Assembly: GCA_003135995.1 (NCBI GenBank)
Contig: PNBM01000181.1
Coordinates: forward strand, 1 to 9,596
DNA: 9,596 bases
Reading direction: 5' to 3'
Source of the DNA: Ignavibacteriota bacterium
GTDB lineage: Bacteria > Bacteroidota > Ignavibacteria > Tepidaquicellales > Tepidaquicellaceae
Shown here one piece after another: positions 1-5,288 of the stretch. The number at the start of each line of letters is the position of its first letter. Position 1 is the first letter of the stretch. The position numbers were made by a program, and so were the translations under genes. The notes beneath the pieces are model-generated. The model saw nothing but the letters and a program-made list of their open reading frames with translations, was not told where the DNA came from and did not search any database.

Positions 1-30
1 CAAGTTTGTCAAGTTTATCAAGTAAGAGCA
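1..30. repeat. 9-bp CAAGTTTRT array followed by TAAGAGCA
   Basis: The window opens inside a short-period array. CAAGTTTGT starts at 1, CAAGTTTAT at 10, and a truncated CAAG at 19. The octamer TAAGAGCA (23-30) follows directly. The array may begin beyond the left edge. The same octamer follows other short-period arrays in this window at 800, 875, 1524 and 1944. No coding potential is seen here. The function is unknown. Confidence 0.6.
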
Positions 31-46
31 AGAACGAGCTACGTAA

Positions 47-89
47 CGCAACATTTATGTTGCGGAAAATTTTATTGATTAAAATTTTC
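47..89. repeat. two adjacent perfect inverted repeats
   Basis: The first stem is CGCAACA (47-53), loop TTTA, then TGTTGCG (58-64). The second follows with no gap: GAAAATTTT (65-73), a 7-base loop, then AAAATTTTC (81-89). Both stems are perfect, at 7 bp and 9 bp. They lie about 160 bp downstream of the stop of the helix-turn-helix gene (250-726). Neither is followed by a T-run on the minus strand, so a classic intrinsic terminator is not supported. They could be a structured RNA end, a protein-binding site, or part of the surrounding repeat DNA. Confidence 0.6.
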
Positions 90-151
90 TTCGATTTAAC
101 TGAAAATAAAAAAATAAATCGCTGTAAAATCAATCTTTGAGTGCGAAAAAT

Positions 152-250
152 ACTGAAACAAAACTGAAGAAAGGATGAAGAGACACTGAAAGAATTCAGA
201 AGTAATACTGAAAATACTCTGCAACGAAACTGATTTAAAACTGAAGTTTT
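152..250. repeat. degenerate 11-bp tandem array (ACTGA phased)
   Basis: Nine consecutive 11-base units can be laid out with no gaps from 152. Six start with ACTGA (152, 163, 185, 207, 229, 240). The other three (174, 196, 218) keep three of those five bases: GATGA, TCAGA and TCTGC. The remaining six positions are A-rich and variable. The array runs up to the stop codon of the helix-turn-helix gene, whose last stop-codon base is 250. An 11-bp spacing puts each ACTGA on about the same face of the DNA helix. The motif resembles the ACWGAT subunits of the array at 746-1010, which has a 10-bp period. Confidence 0.65.
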
Positions 251-726
251 CATGATTCCTGATTTTGTTTTACTGTTTCAGAATTTTGTTTATTTGAATC
301 TATTTTTTGCTTGTACTCTTCTTCGCGTTGTTTTTTAGATTCATTATACATTAAACTTGTATATGAATATAAATTCATAATTTCTGTGTCCTGTGACGGA
401 AAATCAAAAAGTTTTTGCATAATATTATATTTCCATTTAAGAAGATGAGTAAGGGGCTGTGCAGTATAATCTTTTTCCTGCAACGCCGTTTCAATTTTCT
501 TCAATTCCTGACCGAGAATTTTAAACTTATGAAATTCAGTTAAATTAAGAGAGGCGAGCAAATTTTCTCTTTCAACACTTTTCAAAAATTTAATTTCAGG
601 TTCAAATTCCTTTGACCAGAAATAAAGGGAACGTTCGGATATTTTAAGGGTTTTAGCAATTTCCCGGTACGAATGACCTTTTGAGCGAAGCTCGATAAAT
701 TGTTTTTTCTTGTTTAAGTTTTTCAT
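250..726 (-). CDS. small helix-turn-helix protein, phage-like
   Basis: This is a 158-residue protein. Residues about 8-41 form a homeodomain-like helix-turn-helix: a first helix around QFIELRSKG, a second around YREIAKTLKI, and a recognition helix around SERSLYFWSKEF. Residues 45-115 are predicted mostly helical, and the tail (about 130-158) is highly charged and rich in K, E, Q and N. Domains of this type occur at the N-terminus of phage terminase small subunits and of transposase-associated regulators; by eye alone I cannot choose between these. The ATG at 724-726 has no Shine-Dalgarno in front. The gene sits between two repeat arrays (152-250 and 746-1010) and 340 bp downstream of another phage-like gene on the same strand. 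A terminase large subunit could lie left of the window, but none is visible. The domain is fairly sure; the role is inferred. Confidence 0.75.
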   Translation of the reverse strand: MKNLNKKKQFIELRSKGHSYREIAKTLKISERSLYFWSKEFEPEIKFLKSVERENLLASLNLTEFHKFKILGQELKKIETALQEKDYTAQPLTHLLKWKYNIMQKLFDFPSQDTEIMNLYSYTSLMYNESKKQREEEYKQKIDSNKQNSETVKQNQES

Positions 727-745
727 ATCATTGATTTTTAATATT

Positions 746-1010
746 TAACCACAGATTTACACTGAAAAAAACTGATGGTCACAGATTTTTTTTAATGTTT
801 AAGAGCAAAGATCAAAATCTTAACCACAGATAAACACTGATTTATACAGATAGTCACTGATTTTTTTTAATGTTTAAGAGCAAAGATCAAAATCCTGACC
901 ACAGATAAACACTGATTTATACAGATAGTCACTGATTTTTTTTAATGTTTAAGAACAAAGATCAAAATCTTGCCCACAGATTTACACTGATAAAACTGAT
1001 ATTCGCTGAT
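746..1010. repeat. 75-bp tandem repeat built from 10-bp ACWGAT subunits
   Basis: Three full 75-bp units start at 746, 821 and 896, with a partial fourth at 971. Copies 2 and 3 are nearly identical. Each unit has two parts. The first is four 10-bp subunits of the form ACWGATNNNN (for example at 826, 836, 846, 856), preceded by CC. The second is a conserved block: a T-run, AATGTTTAAGAGCAAAG, then ATCAAAATC. Copy 3 has AAGAACA in place of AAGAGCA. The partial fourth copy has drifted and is followed by a pair of CACGAATT units (1022-1039). This array fills nearly all of the gene-free stretch 727-1066. From memory, CCACAGATAAACACAGAT-type sequences are scattered through many environmental genomes with no known role. 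Confidence 0.9.
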
Positions 1011-1066
1011 TAGAACTCTGACACGAATTTCACGAATTGTCACTAAATTATATTTTCAAAGTGAAA

Positions 1067-1435
1067 TCAGCGGCAATATTCCTTTTTTTCTACATCAGTT
1101 AAGCCTTCGTCGTTATTGAGTTTTAGCTGGACCTCGACAATCTGAGGTTCGTTATCGACTTCAACTTTCGGTTCATCATTCCAACCGAAACGGCATTTCA
1201 TAACGAAAATCCATAAATCCTGTTTAAAAAATTCAATATTTTCTTTAAGGGCATTAGAGGCAAGAGATTCCCAGAATTTAAGTGAAGCACGTTTTGCCAT
1301 TTCAATTTTATGAATAAGATTTTCATTTTGTGCGAATTCTTCGAGTTGAGAAAAATCGCAGGGAACGAAGGATTTTTCAGAAAATCCTTTTTGAAGATGT
1401 TCACAATAGGGCTTAATAAGATTTTTAAGATTCAT
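1067..1435 (-). CDS. terminase small subunit-like protein
   Basis: This 122-residue protein resembles one group of phage DNA-packaging (terminase) small subunits. The recognisable pattern is PYCEHLQKGFSEKSF near residues 9-23, an alpha-helical middle with KRASLKFWESLA (48-59), and WIFVMKCRFGWND near residues 75-87. In that family the last part usually reads like W.FNMKNRFGWRD. The C-terminal 35 residues are acidic and probably flexible. Terminase small subunits bind the packaging site on phage DNA and hand it to the large subunit. No large subunit, portal or capsid gene is in the window, so this may be a prophage remnant or the edge of one. An AAGATT array (1418-1457) spans the start codon, so the first few residues (MNLKNLIK) are encoded by repeat DNA. 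The assignment rests on motif memory only. Confidence 0.6.
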   Translation of the reverse strand: MNLKNLIKPYCEHLQKGFSEKSFVPCDFSQLEEFAQNENLIHKIEMAKRASLKFWESLASNALKENIEFFKQDLWIFVMKCRFGWNDEPKVEVDNEPQIVEVQLKLNNDEGLTDVEKKEYCR

Positions 1436-1531
1436 AAGATTTTAAGATTTAAGATTAAAAAAAGATCTATACCACAGAGAAACATAGAAAATAATGAAAT
1501 AGAGAAATGGTGAAATAGTGAAGTAAGAGCA
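1418..1531. repeat. AAGATT and GAAATAG short-period arrays, ending in TAAGAGCA
   Basis: AAGATT recurs at 1418, 1427, 1436, 1444 and 1451, at spacings of 9, 9, 8 and 7 bp; the array straddles the start codon of the terminase-like gene. A second block begins with ACCACAGAG at 1471 and runs into TGAAATAG at 1495 and 1511 with TGAAG at 1519, giving spacings in multiples of 8. TAAGAGCA (1524-1531) closes the block, as it does the other arrays. ACCACAGA at 1471 also opens the 75-bp units at 746-1010, which suggests a degraded relative. Confidence 0.55.
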
Positions 1532-1610
1532 AAAACAACCGAATGGTGTTGAAGATAACTGTTTAACTCTAATATATTATTTTTAAATTTCATAATAATA
1601 AATTTCAAAA

Positions 1611-1633
1611 TTTTCTAATGTAAAATTAGAAAA
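1611..1633. repeat. AT-rich 9-bp hairpin in gene-free region
   Basis: TTTTCTAAT (1611-1619) and ATTAGAAAA (1625-1633) form a perfect 9-bp stem around a 5-base loop. On the minus strand the stem is followed by TTTTG, so a weak minus-strand terminator is possible, but the nearest upstream minus-strand genes end several hundred bases away at 2111 and 2317. In DNA this AT-rich, such stems can arise by chance. Confidence 0.35.
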
Positions 1634-1663
1634 AACGGATTGGAGTAGTGTTTATATTGACAA

Positions 1664-1735
1664 TTATTTGAGGAAGTCAGGCGGGGCGTGGGTTCCGGCG
1701 AATTTCATCTTTTTGCACCCCCCTATATTTGGGAA
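1664..1735. other. GC-rich patch in otherwise AT-rich non-coding DNA
   Basis: Inside the gene-free stretch 1436-2110, bases about 1676-1735 are clearly GC-rich, with GGGG at 1683-1686 and a run of six C at 1718-1723. Both strands are open here. The plus frame runs from just after a stop at 1658-1660 for about 50 codons. The minus frame includes a 14-codon micro-ORF (ATG at 1706-1708, stop at 1664-1666; MKFAGTHAPPDFLK) and stays open upstream of that ATG for about 25 codons. Neither has a convincing start context or a family I know. It could be a gene relic, a conserved non-coding element, or part of an interspersed repeat. Confidence 0.4.
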
Positions 1736-1893
1736 TCTTTTATTGAAAGAATAATGGCTGGAATGCAGAGCGGATGCGGAATATTAATATATTTTACAAA
1801 ATGCATTTTTGGGGTAAAACTTGTGTAAATGGATAGTTTTATCCAAATATAACTGGCATTAAATTATTGATAAAACAAACCTGATAAAACAGA

Positions 1894-2058
1894 ATCCCGA
1901 TGAATCGGGATGCAAAAAACGCAAATGGGAAATTGGAAAATGGTAAGAGCATAATGCGTGAAACGTGTCCCGATAAAAAGAATCGGGATGCAAAGAACGC
2001 AAAAGATGAAACGTGAAAGAGAGCAGAAAAATAGAAAATGGAAAATTGGAAAATGGTA
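1894..2058. repeat. duplicated module: ATCCCGAT hairpin plus AAATTGG repeat
   Basis: Copy A starts with a perfect 8-bp inverted repeat, ATCCCGAT (1894-1901) and ATCGGGAT (1904-1911). GCAAAAAACGCAAA follows, then an A-rich 7-bp-period array (about 1923-1943) and TAAGAGCA (1944-1951). Copy B has TCCCGAT (1968-1974), an 8-base loop (with one extra A) before ATCGGGA (1982-1988), then GCAAAGAACGCAAA, and the same A-rich array at 2036-2058. The 22-base block starting at ATCGGGAT (1904 and 1982) differs at one base between copies, as does the 23-base array at 1923 and 2036. In copy B the octamer is replaced by TATGAATA. The two hairpins differ in loop length but share the stem, which suggests selection on, or copying of, the stem. 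No mobility gene is attached. Confidence 0.7.
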
Positions 2059-2071
2059 TGAATATATTTAA

Positions 2072-2114
2072 TTGATGTTTGTTGTTTGTAATGCTAAAGA
2101 ACGGCTAACATCAA
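2072..2114. repeat. imperfectly spaced 8-bp inverted repeat
   Basis: TTGATGTT (2072-2079) and AACATCAA (2107-2114) are exact reverse complements separated by 27 bases. The right arm overlaps the stop codon of the small doubtful ORF 2111-2317. It lies about 200 bases beyond the DUF3800 stop codon on the same strand. No T-run follows, so I do not call it a terminator. Confidence 0.35.
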
Positions 2115-2317
2115 CAACGGCAGGTAATAAGAAACTTGTTTTTATTAATATATGTTATTAATTTTACAAATGTTACAAGAGCACAAAAAATTATATTTTT
2201 CTTATTGATATTTCTTAAAATAAGAGTTATCTTTGTATTGAAAGCTGTCTTATTACCATAATTCGCTTCATGCGATGGATACCAGTACTGGTACGGGTGT
2301 AAGAGGGCTTTTTTCAT
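2111..2317 (-). CDS. small ORF overlapping the DUF3800 stop (doubtful)
   Basis: This is a 68-codon ORF. Its ATG shares one base (2317) with the TAA of the DUF3800 gene, in the arrangement TAATG, which is typical of translational coupling. The N-terminal half is polar and aromatic (HPYQYWYPSHEANYG at residues 7-21). Residues about 44-58 are hydrophobic (FCALVTFVKLITYI), possibly one membrane segment. I recognise no family. Against it being real: the N-terminal part is encoded by palindromic DNA (TACCAGTACTGGTA at 2280-2293), and the 3' half is low-complexity AT-rich sequence. It may simply be read-through of a structured intergenic element. Confidence 0.25.
   Translation of the reverse strand: MKKALLHPYQYWYPSHEANYGNKTAFNTKITLILRNINKKNIIFCALVTFVKLITYINKNKFLITCRC
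2280..2293. promoter_or_regulatory. perfect 14-bp palindrome TACCAGTACTGGTA
   Basis: The palindrome is perfect over 14 bases and is preceded by a short hairpin-like element, TCGC-TTCAT-GCGA. It sits 22 bases past the DUF3800 stop codon on the transcribed strand, in locally less AT-rich sequence. A dimeric regulator operator or a restriction-type recognition feature are possible readings, but no partner protein is identified. Confidence 0.35.
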
Positions 2318-3087
2318 TATATATTGAATTTTGATGCTTTAGAAATATCAAATACATTTTCGTTATTATATAACGTTTCTCCTTTTTCATCATAGATATC
2401 AATAATTTCCGTATATTTTTTTATTACAGCTTTAAAAAATCTATCTTCTCCTTTTATTAAATATCGTTGTAAAGCCCACAATAAATAATCAATAATACTC
2501 ATTTCCGAAGTAACGCTACTTTTAACAACGTGACAATTATATTTTAAATTTTTATTTACTCCGCTTATTCCTTTTTCAACAGCTTTCTCAAAACGATGCA
2601 TATTACTTTTTTTTCTTTGAGATAAATACAATTCATATTCAATGTCGTCATCAGAAATTTTTCCTTTTAAAAGATGATGAAGAACATCAAAATAAAATTC
2701 GCTTGGATTATTATTATGTTTATTATTAAAAATTTCCAATTCCTTTCTTCCGATTACAACAAAAGTCTCATAATTATCAGTATCTCTTAATTTTTCAAAA
2801 AATTTTGCTCTTACGTCAGGAAAATCATCTTTAGCATGTAAATACCAGCCGGCTTTTTTAACAGAATTAATAGTATTATACAGAGGATCGGTTAATATAT
2901 TGCTTTGAAATTTCGTGATTTCTTCCCATAATTTTCTCCTATTATCAGTAATAATCATTCCTATTAGCAATAGAGGCTGATAGCCTTTTGTACCTATCAT
3001 CAATTTTTTTCCGTTGCTATAAAATTCGGGGTCGCCGCATTCGTCGATGAAGATGTACTTTTTATTATGGGAATCTTCTTCTTTCAT
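2317..3087 (-). CDS. DUF3800 family protein
   Basis: This 256-residue protein has the DUF3800 hallmarks: YIFIDECGDPEF at residues 11-22 (the family's FIDESG-type acidic motif, here with Cys for Ser), HAKDD at 84-88, a conserved Arg/Lys-rich strand at 152-160 (LYLSQRKKS), and the C-terminal helix EMSIIDYLLWALQRYL at 195-210 with D200. The pattern of acidic residues fits the RNase H-like nuclease fold proposed for this family; activity is inferred. DUF3800 genes are often carried on mobile and defence-rich DNA. The ATG at 3085-3087 has only A/T in front. It is separated by 137 bp from the DUF5131 gene, so it may be co-transcribed or have its own weak promoter. Downstream it overlaps a small doubtful ORF by one base. 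The length is normal for the family and no disruption is seen. Confidence 0.85.
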   Translation of the reverse strand: MKEEDSHNKKYIFIDECGDPEFYSNGKKLMIGTKGYQPLLLIGMIITDNRRKLWEEITKFQSNILTDPLYNTINSVKKAGWYLHAKDDFPDVRAKFFEKLRDTDNYETFVVIGRKELEIFNNKHNNNPSEFYFDVLHHLLKGKISDDDIEYELYLSQRKKSNMHRFEKAVEKGISGVNKNLKYNCHVVKSSVTSEMSIIDYLLWALQRYLIKGEDRFFKAVIKKYTEIIDIYDEKGETLYNNENVFDISKASKFNI

Positions 3088-3224
3088 TAATGAAATTTAT
3101 TAAATTTATATCTAAAATTAATTATAAATAATAATGAATCTTTTAATTTATAAAAACAAATTGAGTTATATAATAAGATAACCCGAGATATATAATCAGC
3201 TGAAGACCTTCAATATAAAAAAAT

Positions 3225-3935
3225 TTATGCTACATTTGGCATTTCGCTGTAAGTTTTGCCGTTGAGTTCGCGACCGTTAGCTTTTTTATTCATACCGCCC
3301 CACTGTTTAAAGAAGAAAGCAACATTATTTTTTACGCATTGTAGATGAATTTCTTCAACCCAGGATTTTTCTATTTTTCTTGATTTAGTACCGGATTCAC
3401 CGCCGACTATTACCCAGTCAATTTTATTTAAATTTAAATTCGGCAGAGAGCCGAGAAGAGGTTCGAGAGATAAAAATTTTATTTTTGCCTGAGTATTTGC
3501 GAGATGCAAAATTCTATTTTGAACTTTTTCATTTTCGACAGAAACACCCATCCATATATTATCAGACCAGTTCAAAAAAGGAGACAACTCTTCGAGACGT
3601 TCTGCTCTTTTTGTTAAAACCTGAAAAATATGCTGAGGGCAATCATTCATAACTTTGAATACTTTTTGTATGAATTCCAACGGAACTTTTTCGTGGAACA
3701 AATCGCTCATACTATTTACAAAAATCTTATGAGGTTTTTTGAGTTTTTTAGGAAAGTCAATAACATCGGGATGAAGTGTAAGTTTAAATCCGTTCTGATA
3801 TTTTTCAATTCCCATACCTTTCAGTCGTTTAGAAAACGCTTCGGCATAGCAATTCTTACATCCGGCAGAAACCTTATTACATCCCGTCGTCGGATTCCAG
3901 GTTACTTCAGTCCATTCGATTTTACTTATAGACAT
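3225..3935 (-). CDS. three-Cys-motif DUF5131 (phage Gp37/Gp68) protein
   Basis: This 236-residue protein matches the DUF5131/Gp37-Gp68 family. The N-terminus reads IEWTEVTWNPTTGC (6-19), then GCKNCYAEAF (25-34). The three cysteines C19, C26 and C29 form a CX6CX2C motif that gives the family its three-Cys name. It probably holds an iron-sulfur cluster in the manner of radical SAM enzymes, whose usual spacing is CX3CX2C. Further family motifs are NSMSDLFHE (74-82), FQVLTKR (104-110), LSLEPLLG (155-162), VIVGGESG (175-182) and FFFKQWGG (207-214). The substrate is unknown; a nucleic-acid or nucleotide modification is usually guessed. It lies 4 bp after tcmP, its standard partner. Its DNA is visibly richer in GC (several lines near 40 percent or above) than tcmP. 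It is full length with no missing motif. Confidence 0.93.
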   Translation of the reverse strand: MSISKIEWTEVTWNPTTGCNKVSAGCKNCYAEAFSKRLKGMGIEKYQNGFKLTLHPDVIDFPKKLKKPHKIFVNSMSDLFHEKVPLEFIQKVFKVMNDCPQHIFQVLTKRAERLEELSPFLNWSDNIWMGVSVENEKVQNRILHLANTQAKIKFLSLEPLLGSLPNLNLNKIDWVIVGGESGTKSRKIEKSWVEEIHLQCVKNNVAFFFKQWGGMNKKANGRELNGKTYSEMPNVA

Positions 3936-3939
3936 AAAT

Positions 3940-5022
3940 TTAATTTAATTCAATTATAACTTCATCAGGAAAAGTTTTACCTCTTCTTTTACATTTATTC
4001 GATTTGATACAATCAACTTTAATAAATGAATTCTCTTCCGCATATTTTAGAGCTTGTTTTAAATGTTTTACTAAATAAGGTGTATCATTTTCAACAAATA
4101 ATCTCAAATCAACTACTTTATATTTTCCTTTTATAAACTTTGATTTTATAATATTAAATAACTTTTCATCATGCGAATCAGTAAATAACATTTGCTGATT
4201 TTCATCAGTTTCATCAGAAAACCGAAAACTACCACCAGAATCAACTTTCCACATGGCCTCTTTCATACGCATATGACCTGTTGGATGATTCGTAGCAAAG
4301 AATAAATAATAAATCGGTTTACTATGTTCATCACTCATTAAGAAATATCTGACAAATTTAGCATTTTCTGACAATTTTCCTTGATAAAACTTTCTAATTT
4401 CATCACGTCTTTCCTTCCATTTAGGAATTAAACTTATTATATCTTCCGAATCAAATAATTCTGTCATTGTACTTTCAACATTTTCAACTTCAAGAAATCT
4501 GTTAATAGAATCAATCATAAAAGTTATAAATACTTCAACTTTAGGCATTGCTAATAATCTCTTTATTAATTTAAAAGGTATACCTTTAAATCCAAATGGA
4601 TCGATAAAAGCAAAAGTCGGCGCTAAACTACTTCCATCTTTATCTAAACTATTTAATAATTCTGTTAAATATTTATCATATTCATCATTTGCAATATGAA
4701 TATTAAAATGATCGGGATAAGTTCGATTTTTTATTTCGCTTATTAAATATTCATATCTTTCTTTATCTTTTTCAATGAATATAAAATTAAATTCACCTTT
4801 TAAATCTCGTGTATGTGCCTTTACTAAATCCAATACTAATATTGGTGAACCGATTTCTCCGTCTGAATATTTTCCAGGACCTGCAAAACCATCAATATAA
4901 TTCAACCGTTTATCAAATCTATTTAATATTGGATACCAAGCATTTAGATAATTTTTTAAAATTGCATGTTTGGCTTTTGTATGGGGTTCTATATTCCATA
5001 GAGTTGAAGTTATTGTAGACAT
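3940..5022 (-). CDS. tcmP: three-Cys-motif partner protein TcmP
   Basis: This is a 360-residue protein. The N-terminal two thirds look like a class I methyltransferase fold: LNYIDGFAGPGKY at 40-52 (glycine-rich motif I), FIFIEKDKERY at 80-90 (acidic residue ending the second strand), and TFAFIDPFGFKG at 136-147 (motif IV-like DPF). The signature HPTGHMRMKEAMWKVD follows at 246-261. Residues about 285-358 look like a winged-helix domain (LFNIIKSKFIKGKYKVVDL onwards). The family is defined by its genomic pairing with the DUF5131 three-Cys protein, which follows here after 4 bp, so the two should be made together. The reaction is unknown; S-adenosylmethionine as a shared cofactor is an inference. 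The gene is strongly AT-rich, unlike its partner. A 266-bp gene-free leader separates it from the ATPase gene and may carry its promoter, but I could not find a clear one. Confidence 0.92.
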   Translation of the reverse strand: MSTITSTLWNIEPHTKAKHAILKNYLNAWYPILNRFDKRLNYIDGFAGPGKYSDGEIGSPILVLDLVKAHTRDLKGEFNFIFIEKDKERYEYLISEIKNRTYPDHFNIHIANDEYDKYLTELLNSLDKDGSSLAPTFAFIDPFGFKGIPFKLIKRLLAMPKVEVFITFMIDSINRFLEVENVESTMTELFDSEDIISLIPKWKERRDEIRKFYQGKLSENAKFVRYFLMSDEHSKPIYYLFFATNHPTGHMRMKEAMWKVDSGGSFRFSDETDENQQMLFTDSHDEKLFNIIKSKFIKGKYKVVDLRLFVENDTPYLVKHLKQALKYAEENSFIKVDCIKSNKCKRRGKTFPDEVIIELN

Positions 5023-5288
5023 TTGTTATAATAAATTAATAAAAAATAATTTCTTTGATCCTCAAAATACATTAATAGCCCATACTATTTTAAGGTAATA
5101 TATTGTTAAATAAAAATCAACATTATTATTCTACTCTTATTTCATTAAATCTTTAAAATTGTAATATATTTATTTATATACGAAAATAATTCATCGGTTA
5201 TTATTAAAAAAATATTATTTGTATATTCGTAAACATAACAATAGAGCTCTTATTTAATTGATAATAAATCTTTTTACAGGTAATTTTT

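Noticed and set aside
47..64. Intrinsic terminator of the helix-turn-helix gene
   Set aside because: No T-run follows the stem on the minus strand and it is about 160 bp beyond the stop codon.
746..1010. CRISPR array
   Set aside because: The repeats are contiguous 75-bp units with internal 10-bp subrepeats; there are no unique spacers between identical direct repeats and no cas gene is nearby.
1198..1404. Minus-strand ORF of 68 codons in another frame
   Set aside because: It lies wholly inside the terminase-like gene on the same strand in a different frame, and has no family features.
1310..1513. Plus-strand ORF of 67 codons
   Set aside because: It is antisense to the terminase-like gene and runs into repeat DNA; its lysine and isoleucine-rich sequence mirrors AT-rich composition.
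1680..1698. G-quadruplex
   Set aside because: The G-tracts are mostly two or three bases long (GG, GGGG, GGG, GG), which supports at most a weak two-layer structure.
2091..2130. Integron attC-like site near GGCTAACATCAACAACGG
   Set aside because: The core-site consensus (RYYYAAC and GTTRRRY) is not met and no integrase is present.
3630..3959. Plus-strand ORF of 109 codons
   Set aside because: It is fully antisense to the well-supported DUF5131 gene.
4809..5018. Plus-strand ORF of 69 codons
   Set aside because: It is fully antisense to the N-terminal coding region of tcmP.
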